This document shows, one piece after another, positions 18,921 to 28,119 of a stretch of DNA of 64,000 nucleotides. Numbering within the stretch: the first letter of the stretch is position 1; the number at the start of each line of letters is the position of its first letter. Source of the stretch: Sinomicrobium sp. (GTDB taxonomy: Bacteria; Bacteroidota; Bacteroidia; Flavobacteriales; Flavobacteriaceae); contig JAJUFH010000002.1 in NCBI GenBank assembly GCA_029266035.1, forward strand, positions 1-64,000. Direction: 5' to 3'. The notes below the pieces were generated by a model that worked only from the letters and a program-made list of their open reading frames with translations, was not told the DNA's origin and searched no databases. A program made the position numbers and the translations under genes.

Positions 18921-19970
18921 TCAAATAATCAGCATGGCGTCGCCGTAGGAATAGAATTTATACTTTTCCTTAACTGCTTCCTCATAGGCTTTTTTGATCA
19001 GATCGTGACCGGCAAAGGCCGATACCATCATCAACAGTGTTGATTTTGGTGTGTGGAAGTTGGTGATCATACAATCGGCAATACTGAATTCGTATGGAGG
19101 AAATATAAACTTGTTGGTCCACCCCTCAAAAGTGTTCAACGTTCTTTCAGACGACACTGCACTTTCCATAGCTCTCATCACCGTAGTTCCTACCGCACAT
19201 ACTCTTTTTTTATTGCGCTTGGCGGCATTGACCACTTCGGTAGCTGCGGGGAGAATAGACAGCTCTTCACTGTCCATCTTGTGCTTAGACAGGTCTTCTA
19301 CCTCTACCGGATTGAAGGTTCCTAGTCCGACATGCAAGGTTACCTCGGCAAATTCTACACCTTTAATTTCCAGTCGTTTCAAAAGGTGTTTAGAGAAGTG
19401 CAATCCGGCAGTAGGTGCTGCTACAGCTCCTTCGTGCTTTGCGTAGATGGTTTGATATCGCTCCTCATCTTCCGGCTCTACTTCTCTTTTTATGTATTTG
19501 GGCAGAGGAGTTTCGCCCAACTCTTTGAGCTTAACTCTAAAATCTTCATACGAACCGTCGTATAAGAATCGCAATGTTCTTCCTCTGGATGTAGTGTTGT
19601 CTATCACCTCAGCTACCAAACTTTCATCCTCACCGAAATAGAGTTTATTCCCTATTCGTATCTTCCTTGCCGGATCTACAAGCACATCCCAGAGGCGTTG
19701 TTCTTCATTGAGTTCTCTCAACAGGAAAACCTCAATTCTCGCCCCTGTCTTTTCTTTATTTCCGTATAAACGAGCCGGAAAGACCTTGGTATTGTTCAGC
19801 ACCATGACATCTCCCTCATCGAAATAGTCGATCAGGTCTTTAAACATCTTGTGTTCTATAGTCCCGTCTTTGCGGTTTACGACCATAAGTCTTGCTTCAT
19901 CCCGGTTTTCTGATGGGTATTCAGCGAGTAATTCTTTTGGAAGGTCAAAATTAAAATGTGATAATTTCAT
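18921..19970 (-). CDS. queA: S-adenosylmethionine:tRNA ribosyltransferase-isomerase
   Basis: [55 protein letters not shown]; start set at MKLSH. Confidence 0.96.
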   Translation of the reverse strand: MKLSHFNFDLPKELLAEYPSENRDEARLMVVNRKDGTIEHKMFKDLIDYFDEGDVMVLNNTKVFPARLYGNKEKTGARIEVFLLRELNEEQRLWDVLVDPARKIRIGNKLYFGEDESLVAEVIDNTTSRGRTLRFLYDGSYEDFRVKLKELGETPLPKYIKREVEPEDEERYQTIYAKHEGAVAAPTAGLHFSKHLLKRLEIKGVEFAEVTLHVGLGTFNPVEVEDLSKHKMDSEELSILPAATEVVNAAKRNKKRVCAVGTTVMRAMESAVSSERTLNTFEGWTNKFIFPPYEFSIADCMITNFHTPKSTLLMMVSAFAGHDLIKKAYEEAVKEKYKFYSYGDAMLII

Positions 19971-20181
19971 GCTGTACATTTTTTTTAAAGGCACTATTGG
20001 CAGAAGCTATTGCAATATGCCCGGAAGATCTTTCTCCACTCATTTATACGAAGCTGCAAATATACAATGCCGAGAGAGGGGATGTCAAGGAAATACACGA
20101 ATTTATTTGATAGGAGCTATTCGGTCGCTCTTAAGATAGTTAACACCTAAGAATTGTACTGGCTTTCAGCCCGGAAAAACT

Positions 20182-20229
20182 TCTCCTCATCTCCCTTTTT
20201 CCTCGTCTCCAAGTCTCCAACTCGCCCCA
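20182..20229. repeat. Octamer array (TCTCCNNN) next to dispersed repeat copy 2
   Basis: TCTCCTCA TCTCCCTT TTTCCTCG TCTCCAAG TCTCCAAC TCGCCCCA. Confidence 0.7.
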
Positions 20230-20242
20230 TGACACTCCCTCT

Positions 20243-20405
20243 GTTCATTTTGTCTTGATACAAAACGAACTAAAAAATCAAGAAGCCTCTAAGGAAATTT
20301 TCCCGGCACACCGGAAAACCAGCTGAATTCCCACTCCTCGCTCCTTTTGCTGCGCAAATGCGATTCCGTGGGGATACAGCTTATTTCTGAAAAGACTTCA
20401 AGATT
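20243..20405. repeat. Dispersed structured intergenic repeat, copy 2
   Basis: Direct alignment with 18-195; same orientation; conserved hairpins with compensatory differences. Confidence 0.85.
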
Positions 20406-20712
20406 GCAAAAATAAGGAAGGGGAATAGCTCTTACAAAACAGAAAAACAAAAAGCAAAACACCACTACGAACTAATCAACTACAGAACTTAAAAACAATC
20501 ATTTCTAAGAGCAAAATAGAAAAAAAGACATCTTCATGTACATGATATTATTATGTATATTTGGGAGTTGGAGTTCCGGCTTCTTTATTCCTATGAAATA
20601 CAAAACTACACAACATTAACGATCATTTTGTAAAAACCACTAAAAATAAACAAACGAAAACCATTGAACTAATTTTGTAAATTGGCAACCGAACTATTAA
20701 CGATAAAATCCA

Positions 20713-21477
20713 ATGGCAAACAAATACCTAAACTTTATTTCAGATAATCACCTATTAAATTGTATTGAAAATTTACATAAATCGTATTTAAGTGCTAAAA
20801 GTGAAATTAACAAAAAGCAATTTTATAAAAATAAAATTGATACGATTAAATTGACATTTGATGCTAAATTCAATAACATCAACGAAGAAGATTTAATTCA
20901 GTCTGAAATTCTTCGGCAAATCGATAAATCAATCAACAATTCTATCGGAACTTTTCACGAACAAATTTTGGGTGGAATTACCGGTTACGAAATGGGAAAT
21001 TTAAGCGGTTTTGACATCAAAGCAAATGATGATACTTTATTCGCAGACATCAAAAACAAACACAATACGATGAACAGTAGTTCGGCGGAAGCTTTATTTC
21101 AAAAACTAGCTCGTTATGCAAACGATTACAAAAAAGCAAAATGTTATTGGGTTCAGATTTTAGCAAAAAATAGTTTCAACGAACATTGGCAAGGCGAAAT
21201 TAATGGGAAAGAATATAGCCATTCTCGAGTTTTTAAGATTTCGGGCGACCAATTTTATGCTTTACTTTCCGGACAAGATGATGCTCTTTTTCAATTGTAC
21301 AAGGTACTTCCAAAAGCAATTAACGACTATTTAAAATCCGTTGAAAAAGATGACAACATAAAAGAAAATTCGGCTTTAGATGAAATTACATCAGAAACCG
21401 AACAATCAAAACGTTCTATTCTTGACCAAATTACTTTCGAAAATTACAGCTATTATTTGGGATTTGACAAACTGTAA
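20713..21477 (+). CDS. Type II restriction endonuclease, Eco47II/Sau96I-like
   Basis: LNFISDNHLLNCIENLHKSY; IGTFHEQILGGITGYEMGNLSGFDIKANDDTLFADIKNKHNTMNSSS; adjacent C5-MTase. Confidence 0.82.
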   Translation: MANKYLNFISDNHLLNCIENLHKSYLSAKSEINKKQFYKNKIDTIKLTFDAKFNNINEEDLIQSEILRQIDKSINNSIGTFHEQILGGITGYEMGNLSGFDIKANDDTLFADIKNKHNTMNSSSAEALFQKLARYANDYKKAKCYWVQILAKNSFNEHWQGEINGKEYSHSRVFKISGDQFYALLSGQDDALFQLYKVLPKAINDYLKSVEKDDNIKENSALDEITSETEQSKRSILDQITFENYSYYLGFDKL

Positions 21478-22691
21478 TAATCATTCAAAAATTTCACAAT
21501 CGAATAGCCTACTTCACGACCAAAATTAACGGGAACCGCGTTTCCAATTTGTTTGTATTGTTGTGCCAACGAACCTGCAAATTCCCAATCATCGGGGAAA
21601 GTTTGAATTCGTGCATATTCCCGAACTGTAAACGGGCGAGTTTCGTCAGGATGACAACGTTCGGTTTGCTTTTGCGCCGGACTGCAAGTCAATGTTAAAC
21701 AAGGTTCGTCCCAACCAATTCTTCGCGCCATTCCCGTTTTTCCACCACCTAAATAGAAACTTCCACCCATATAAACTTTTTGAATCTCCAAAGGCAAATC
21801 GCGCCAATATCCTTTTGGCGGAACCAAATCCAACACAGCTTTTTTACTTTCAGGATATTTTGCTCCCTTAGATTCCGGAACATCACAATCGAACAATTCG
21901 CCCTTTTTCAGAGCGTCTTTTAAACTATAAATCTTTTTATGAGGTTTAGGATATTCGTATTTTACGTTAATATCCTTTCTAATTCCAACCAAAATTAATC
22001 GCTCTCTTTTTTGCGGAACTTTGTAATGAATCGCTTTTAAAACTTCGACAGGAACAACATTATAACCGATTTCGTCCAAAATAGAAATCATTCCTTGCAA
22101 AGTTTTTCCATTGTCGTGGCTCAACAAGCCACGAACATTTTCACCTATACAAATCGGTGGATTAACTTCTTTCACAACTCTCGCAAACTCGTAAAAAAGT
22201 GTTCCACGAGCATCTGCCAAACCTAACTTTTTCCCTGCATAACTAAAGGCTTGACAAGGAAAACCACCCGTTACTACATCAATTTTTCCTTTATAATCCG
22301 AAAAATCAAAGTCTTTAATATCACCTTCTAAAACTTTCCAATTCGGACGATTTTTACGCAAAGTTTGACAAGCAAATTTATCAATTTCATTAAGTGCTTC
22401 GCATTTTAAACCAGCCCTTTCCATTCCAACAGCCAAACCACCTGCACCAGCAAAAAGCTCTAAAACTTTATATTCGTGATTGGGTTCTACAAAATTGGAA
22501 ATTGTTTCGGTTGCATCAGTTTGAATGAAATCAGAAAACAACTTTAAAACATCGGATTTTCGATACACACGATAATTGCTTATCGGTTCACGAATCGCAG
22601 AAAGTTTACCTTCTTCGTCCCAACGGCGAAGCGTTTTAGTACTTTTATTCAGTAATTTCGCAGCTTCTGAAATCGTCAAATAAACACTCAT
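21453..22691 (-). CDS. DNA (cytosine-5) methyltransferase with N-terminal MerR-like HTH
   Basis: LTISEAAKLLNKSTKTLRRWDEEGKL; YKVLELFAGAGGLAVGMERAG; GGFPCQAFSYAG; ENVRGL; ARIQTFPDDW; QIGNAVPV. Start set at MSVYL. Confidence 0.95.
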   Translation of the reverse strand: MSVYLTISEAAKLLNKSTKTLRRWDEEGKLSAIREPISNYRVYRKSDVLKLFSDFIQTDATETISNFVEPNHEYKVLELFAGAGGLAVGMERAGLKCEALNEIDKFACQTLRKNRPNWKVLEGDIKDFDFSDYKGKIDVVTGGFPCQAFSYAGKKLGLADARGTLFYEFARVVKEVNPPICIGENVRGLLSHDNGKTLQGMISILDEIGYNVVPVEVLKAIHYKVPQKRERLILVGIRKDINVKYEYPKPHKKIYSLKDALKKGELFDCDVPESKGAKYPESKKAVLDLVPPKGYWRDLPLEIQKVYMGGSFYLGGGKTGMARRIGWDEPCLTLTCSPAQKQTERCHPDETRPFTVREYARIQTFPDDWEFAGSLAQQYKQIGNAVPVNFGREVGYSIVKFLNDYYSLSNPK

Positions 22692-22722
22692 AACCAAATT
22701 ATACAACATTAGACATTGGTTA

Positions 22723-22753
22723 CAAATTTAATATGAAATTTCGAATTGACAAA
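22723..22753 (-). promoter_or_regulatory. Consensus promoter for the methyltransferase gene (TTTG-N19-TAAATTTG)
   Basis: Minus strand TTTGTCAATTCGAAATTTCATATTAAATTTG, about 32 nt upstream of the MTase start. Confidence 0.7.
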
Positions 22754-22889
22754 CAACCGAATAAAAAAAGAACAACAGGTAACTTCAGTACCCCCTACAC
22801 AATTTTGGTTTTCAGAAATTCCCCTTCACTTCATCATAACAAAGAGCCGATGTGGTAATCTCTTGGTACAAACATAGGATGACACTAGG

Positions 22890-24119
22890 TCATCCTCTAC
22901 CTTCTGTTTTATACCCTAGGTTTTCCATGTCTTTCCAGAAGTCTGGATACGATTTGCTCACTACTCCGGCGTCTTCGACAATCAAGGGTACTTTTAATCC
23001 GAGTGGCGCAAAGGCCATAGCCATTCTGTGATCGTTGTAGGTGGATATGGAAATATTTTCCTTTATTGTTTTTGCCGGCTCCAAGAAGAGCTCGGCATCT
23101 GTCACTCTAATCGTTGCACCCAATTTGGTAAGCTCGTTGCGAAGTGCTTCCAATCGGTCGGTTTCCTTTATTTTTAGGGTGTGTAGTCCTTTGAGCTGAC
23201 ATCCTCTACCCAATCCAAAACAGGTCACAGCGATAGTTTGGGCTATGTCGGGAGCATTGGACAAGTCTAAAACAAGGGGAGCCGAAGAGGCTTCGCTTTC
23301 TTTAATCAGGCTAATACTATTTTCTTTAAAAACAGTGTTCACTCCAAATTGTTCGTATATTTCTGCCAGTACACTATCGCCTTGCAAACTGGATTCTTTG
23401 TATGCGGATAGGTTTATTTCCGCTCCTTCTTCTGCAAGAGCGGCTATGCTGTAAAAATAAGAGGCTGAACTCCAATCCGATTCCACGGTAAGTGTTGCGG
23501 GATTTATTTCGGGGGTATGGCTTACGGTAATTTTTTGTCCTTCAAAAGCGGTGGTCACCCCTACTTCTTCCAACAGAGCAAGTGTCATTTTTATATAAGG
23601 CACTGATGTTATTTTCCCTTCTAGAGTGAGTTCCAATCCTCCCGGAAGCGTCGGTCCTACCAGCAATAAGGCCGATATGTACTGACTGCTTACTCCGGCC
23701 TGTAAAGACACTTTGTTTGTCTCGGGCTGCTTGCCTTTTATGTGTAGTGGCGGATAACCTTCGTTTACCGTATAGGTAATATCTGCACCCAATTGTCTCA
23801 GCGCATCAACCAGAATTTTAATAGGCCTTTCGGTCATGCGTTTCGATCCTGTAAGGGTCACTTCTCTACCCGGACGGGTGGCAAAAAAGGCGGTGAGAAA
23901 CCTCATGGCCGTACCGGCATGGTGAATATCTACCACCTCCTCATCGGTAGTCAGTGCCTTTTGCATCACTACGGAGTCGTCGGAATTGGAAAGGTTTTCG
24001 ATAGCTATATCGGGATATAGCGCTTGTAGTAGCAACAACCTATTGGATTCACTCTTGGATCCGGTGATTTTTATATTTCCCTTTATGAGTTTTTGGGGAT
24101 TGAAAATTCTGAGATTCAT
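22890..24119 (-). CDS. aroA: 3-phosphoshikimate 1-carboxyvinyltransferase (EPSP synthase)
   Basis: GNIKITGSKSESNRLLLLQAL; HHAGTAMRFLTAF; IKETDRLEALRNELTKLGA; STYNDHRMAMAFAPL. Confidence 0.95.
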   Translation of the reverse strand: MNLRIFNPQKLIKGNIKITGSKSESNRLLLLQALYPDIAIENLSNSDDSVVMQKALTTDEEVVDIHHAGTAMRFLTAFFATRPGREVTLTGSKRMTERPIKILVDALRQLGADITYTVNEGYPPLHIKGKQPETNKVSLQAGVSSQYISALLLVGPTLPGGLELTLEGKITSVPYIKMTLALLEEVGVTTAFEGQKITVSHTPEINPATLTVESDWSSASYFYSIAALAEEGAEINLSAYKESSLQGDSVLAEIYEQFGVNTVFKENSISLIKESEASSAPLVLDLSNAPDIAQTIAVTCFGLGRGCQLKGLHTLKIKETDRLEALRNELTKLGATIRVTDAELFLEPAKTIKENISISTYNDHRMAMAFAPLGLKVPLIVEDAGVVSKSYPDFWKDMENLGYKTEGRG

Positions 24120-24133
24120 GGATATTCCTCGCC

Positions 24134-24460
24134 TTATTTTAATTTCTCGTTGTTGTGATGCCTATCGTGATCGCGACGGGTTTTTTTGTCCATCTTGCGG
24201 TCGAAGGCTTCTTGTAAGTCTATTCCGGTCTGATTTGCCAGGCACAACACCACAAATACCACATCGGCCAGTTCTTCTCCGAGGTCTTTGTCTTTATCGC
24301 TCTCCTTCTCGCTCTGCTCTCCGTACCTTCTGGCAATTATACGAGCCACCTCGCCTACCTCTTCGGTGAGTTGTGCCATATTGGTAAGTTCGTTAAAATA
24401 GCGAACCCCGTGTGTTTTTATCCAATCATCTACTTCTTGCTGGGCGTTTTTGATATTCAT
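24134..24460 (-). CDS. MazG-like nucleotide pyrophosphohydrolase
   Basis: NELTNMAQLTEEVGEVARIIARRYG...DLGEELADVVFVVLCLANQTGIDLQEAFDRKM. Confidence 0.9.
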   Translation of the reverse strand: MNIKNAQQEVDDWIKTHGVRYFNELTNMAQLTEEVGEVARIIARRYGEQSEKESDKDKDLGEELADVVFVVLCLANQTGIDLQEAFDRKMDKKTRRDHDRHHNNEKLK

Positions 24461-24530
24461 TTGGTTTGTGGTTTGGTGTTTATTGTTTATTGTTTGTGGT
24501 TTGTGGTTTGCGGTTTGTGGTTTGCGGGTT
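24461..24530. repeat. Heptamer array, 10 units (core GTGGTTT)
   Basis: TTGGTTT GTGGTTT GGTGTTT ATTGTTT ATTGTTT GTGGTTT GTGGTTT GCGGTTT GTGGTTT GCGGGTT; begins at the base after the MazG-like start codon. Confidence 0.9.
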
Positions 24531-24594
24531 GGACTTCTGCTTTCTGTTATTTCGTCCTTTACAAACTAGAGATGATATAATCTTTACAACAATC

Positions 24595-25047
24595 TTACTC
24601 TTTGTTTTTGGTATCGATAACAATTGTTACCGGACCGTCGTTGAGTAGGGATACTCTCATATCTGCACCAAATTCTCCGGTACCTACTTCTTTTCCGAGC
24701 TCGGCGCTGATACGTCTTACAAAAGCTTCGTAGAGGGGTACAGACCGTTCGGGTTTTGCCGCCTTGATATACGAAGGGCGATTGCCTTTTTTGGTGGAAG
24801 CATGGAGCGTAAACTGGCTCACAACCAGTATATCGCCCTCGACCTCCTTGACCGATTTATTCATCACTCCGTTTTCATCTCCGAATATTCTGAGATTTGC
24901 GATTTTACGCGTCAGCCAATCTATATCTTCTTCACTATCGGCATCTTCTATACCGAGCAATACGAGAAGTCCGCCTCCTATAGACGATTTGAGTTGTCCT
25001 TCTATTACTACTTCTGCTTGGCTAACACGTTGTATTACTGCTCTCAT
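24595..25047 (-). CDS. dtd: D-aminoacyl-tRNA deacylase
   Basis: MRAVIQRVSQAEVVIEG; VSQFTLHASTKKGNRPSY; EFGADMRVSLLNDGPVTI. Confidence 0.96.
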   Translation of the reverse strand: MRAVIQRVSQAEVVIEGQLKSSIGGGLLVLLGIEDADSEEDIDWLTRKIANLRIFGDENGVMNKSVKEVEGDILVVSQFTLHASTKKGNRPSYIKAAKPERSVPLYEAFVRRISAELGKEVGTGEFGADMRVSLLNDGPVTIVIDTKNKE

Positions 25048-25070
25048 AAAAAAACAAGCTTAAGAAAAAG

Positions 25071-26021
25071 TTAGTCTTCCCCGTAATTGTCGGTTCGATA
25101 GTTTTCTGCTTCGCCTTCCAGTATCTGAAGGTAGCTCTTATACCTACTCCACGAGATTTCTCCATCTTCAAGACCTTGTTTTACGGCGCAGTGTGGTTCT
25201 TCGAGATGGAGGCAGTTGTTAAATCTGCACTCTCCTTTTCTGGCAAAAAATTCGGGAAAGTAATCGCCGATTTCTTCTTTCTCCATATCGATAATCCCGA
25301 AGCCCTTTATCCCCGGGGTATCGATAATTCTAGCTCCAAAGCTGAGGTCGAACATCTCGGCAAAGGTAGTGGTGTGCTGCCCTTGTCGGTGCTGTTCAGA
25401 TATTTCGGCTGTCTTGAGGTCGAGCCCGGGCTCCACAGCGTTGATAAGCGTTGATTTCCCCACTCCTGAATGCCCTGAAAACACACTTACCTTATCTTTC
25501 ATATACGCCTTTAGTTTGTCTGTATTTTTCCCGGTAAGAGCCGATACTCCCAGACATTCATAACCTATATCTCTGTACATATTGGCGAGGTATTTCACTT
25601 CGAGCAACTCTTCTTCATCGTACTGATCCGACTTATTGAAAAGCAATACAGTATCTATATCATACGCCTCGGCAGTTACCAGAAATCGATCGATAAAGGT
25701 AGTAAGGGTCATTGGGTTTTTAAGGGTTACCAGCAAAAACACCTGATCTATATTAGAAGCGATAATATGCTTCTGCTTTGACAGGTTTACCGATTTTCTG
25801 ACGATATAGTTCTTCCTGTCGTGAATATGGGTGATAACCCCTGTATTCCCCTCTACTTCCGTTTCGAGTGTAAAGTCTACTACATCGCCTACAGCAACCG
25901 GATTGGTACTCTTGATGCCGCGAATGCGGAATTTACCCTTAATCCTGCACTCATAGGTCTGAGCCTCGGCAGTTTTAACGGTATACCAGCTACCTGTAGA
26001 TTTATAGACTGTTCCTGTCAT
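25071..26021 (-). CDS. rsgA: Ribosome small subunit-dependent GTPase A
   Basis: Circularly permuted GTPase: LFNKSD, GHSGVGKSTLIN, DTPGIKGFG, zinc-binding CRFNNCLHLEEPHC. Confidence 0.96.
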   Translation of the reverse strand: MTGTVYKSTGSWYTVKTAEAQTYECRIKGKFRIRGIKSTNPVAVGDVVDFTLETEVEGNTGVITHIHDRKNYIVRKSVNLSKQKHIIASNIDQVFLLVTLKNPMTLTTFIDRFLVTAEAYDIDTVLLFNKSDQYDEEELLEVKYLANMYRDIGYECLGVSALTGKNTDKLKAYMKDKVSVFSGHSGVGKSTLINAVEPGLDLKTAEISEQHRQGQHTTTFAEMFDLSFGARIIDTPGIKGFGIIDMEKEEIGDYFPEFFARKGECRFNNCLHLEEPHCAVKQGLEDGEISWSRYKSYLQILEGEAENYRTDNYGED

Positions 26022-26115
26022 AGGTTTTGCAAAGAGGTCTGGGCGTACTTCGCTAAACTCAGTACAGCTTCAGACCTCATTTGATATTAATTGCGAAATC
26101 TGTACTGTGGCAAAT

Positions 26116-27198
26116 TTACGCTTTTAATATTTTCTCTTGGTGATTGATAGACTCCTGGTGAATAGCCTTAAACATTTTTAAGATAAACTCTTCACTAAGT
26201 CCTTTTTCCTGACCTTCCAGTATCATTCTACCGAGTATTTCGTTCCATCTTTTATTCTGGAGTATCGCGACGTTTTTCTGTTTTTTGAGCTGACCGATTT
26301 CGTCGGATATTCTCATTCGCTTACCTATAGTCTCAATCAGTCCGTTATCTATCACGTCGATTTGCGCGCGCAGTGTTCCGAGTTTGCTGTTGTACTCCGC
26401 TTCGGCATCGCTTTCCTTTCGTATTTTGAGATCTTTCATAATCTGGATCAATACGTCGGGAGTTACTTGTTGAGCTGCATCGCTCCACGCATTATCCGGA
26501 TCGTCGTGAGTTTCTATCATCAGTCCGTCGAAATTCAGATCGAGAGCGGTTTGAGACACATCGAAAATCATATCTCTATTTCCGGTGATATGAGACGGAT
26601 CGCATATCAGAGGTAAGTCGGGGAATCTGCTCTGAAGTTCGATAGCTAGTTGCCACTCGGGTATATTGCGGTATTTGCTTTTTTCATAGGTGGAAAATCC
26701 GCGGTGGATGACACCGAGTTTTTTGATATCTGCAGTATACAGTCGTTCTATACCTCCCAGCCATAGAGACAGATCGGGGTTTACCGGGTTTTTGACTAGT
26801 ACTACCTTATCTGTTCCCTTCAGGGCATCGGCTATTTCCTGTACAATAAATGGGCTTACAGTAGATCGTGCTCCTATCCACAACAAGTCTATATCGTGTT
26901 CCAAAGCCAATTGTACATGAGCAGCATTGGCCACTTCGGTACCTACGAGCATTCCGGTTTCTTCCTTGGCTCTTTGCAACCATTTCAGTCCTAATGCACC
27001 TACACCTTCAAAATTTCCGGGACGGGTACGGGGTTTCCATATTCCTGCGCGGAGATAGGTTACATCGGTGTCTTTTAAGGCGTGTGCTATACGCAGTACT
27101 TGCTCTTCAGTTTCTGCACTACAGGGCCCTGCAATGACCAAGGGATGATCTAACCCCAGGTCGTTCAGCCACGTTCTCATCTCTTTCGAATTTTCCAT
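26116..27198 (-). CDS. Bifunctional DAHP synthase/chorismate mutase
   Basis: VIAGPCSAETEEQVLRIA, RAGIWKPRTRPGNFEGVG, DPSHITGNRD plus C-terminal AroQ-type CM domain (LRAQIDVIDNGLIETIGKRM). Confidence 0.95.
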   Translation of the reverse strand: MENSKEMRTWLNDLGLDHPLVIAGPCSAETEEQVLRIAHALKDTDVTYLRAGIWKPRTRPGNFEGVGALGLKWLQRAKEETGMLVGTEVANAAHVQLALEHDIDLLWIGARSTVSPFIVQEIADALKGTDKVVLVKNPVNPDLSLWLGGIERLYTADIKKLGVIHRGFSTYEKSKYRNIPEWQLAIELQSRFPDLPLICDPSHITGNRDMIFDVSQTALDLNFDGLMIETHDDPDNAWSDAAQQVTPDVLIQIMKDLKIRKESDAEAEYNSKLGTLRAQIDVIDNGLIETIGKRMRISDEIGQLKKQKNVAILQNKRWNEILGRMILEGQEKGLSEEFILKMFKAIHQESINHQEKILKA

Positions 27199-27226
27199 AA
27201 TCGTTTTAATTTGTATTCCGGTTTTA

Positions 27227-28099
27227 CTATTTTTTATCAGAGGCGGGAACGGATATTCCCTTTAATATTTCCTTAATTCTGTTGGTATTTTCCATCTCCT
27301 TAAAAATCCCTTCAAAATCACCTTCTTCCATCAGCGTTCTGAAGTGCTGTAGATTGGCTATATATTCGTCAAGGGTCTCCATAACATTAGCTTTGTTTTG
27401 CTCAAAAATGGGTGCCCACATAGCGGGAGAGCTTTTTGCCAATCTCACTGTACTCTCAAAACCACTCCCTGCCATGTCAAAAATATCACGTTCGTTCTTT
27501 TCTTTTTCGATAACGGTCTTTCCCAACATAAAAGAGCTGATATGTGACAAATGTGACACATAGGCTATATGTCGGTCGTGAGCTGCCGGATCCATATAAC
27601 GGATGCGCATTCCTATATCGGAAAAGAGTTTCAGTGCCCTTTCCTGTAGTTTGAATGCCGTTTTTTCTACCTCACAGATAATGTTTACCTTGTCTTTGTA
27701 CAATCCTCTCAACGCAGCCGAAGGTCCGGAAAATTCGGTACCCGCTATGGGGTGAGCCGCAAGAAAATTACGGCGTTTAGGATGTGAAGCCAGTGCTTCA
27801 CACACTTGCAACTTAGTTGAGCCCGCATCGCAAACCACAGCGTTGTCAGACACCCGGTCGAGGACCTCCTTAAGCAAGTCTATACTAGCGTTTACCGGCA
27901 CTGCGACTATAACCACATCTGCTTTATCCAAATCGTCTACAGTAGCTTTTTGGTCTATCAATCCCAATTCCAATGCCTGCTCCAGGTGATCTTCGTTACG
28001 GTCTATTCCGTACACTCTAGTCTCCTCACAAACTTCTCGGATATCCAGAGCAAAAGACCCTCCTATAAGCCCGAGTCCTATTACAAATACATTTGTCAT
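27227..28099 (-). CDS. tyrA: Prephenate dehydrogenase
   Basis: NVFVIGLGLIGGSFALDI; AAHPIAGTEFSGPSAA; DRHIAYVSHLSHISSFML. Confidence 0.93.
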   Translation of the reverse strand: MTNVFVIGLGLIGGSFALDIREVCEETRVYGIDRNEDHLEQALELGLIDQKATVDDLDKADVVIVAVPVNASIDLLKEVLDRVSDNAVVCDAGSTKLQVCEALASHPKRRNFLAAHPIAGTEFSGPSAALRGLYKDKVNIICEVEKTAFKLQERALKLFSDIGMRIRYMDPAAHDRHIAYVSHLSHISSFMLGKTVIEKEKNERDIFDMAGSGFESTVRLAKSSPAMWAPIFEQNKANVMETLDEYIANLQHFRTLMEEGDFEGIFKEMENTNRIKEILKGISVPASDKK

Positions 28100-28119
28100 T
28101 TCAATAGCTTTTTCTCTGG

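Noticed and set aside
22876-22896. Inverted repeat AGGATGAC/GTCATCCT across the aroA stop
   Set aside because: Short stem without U-tract; insufficient for a terminator or operator call.
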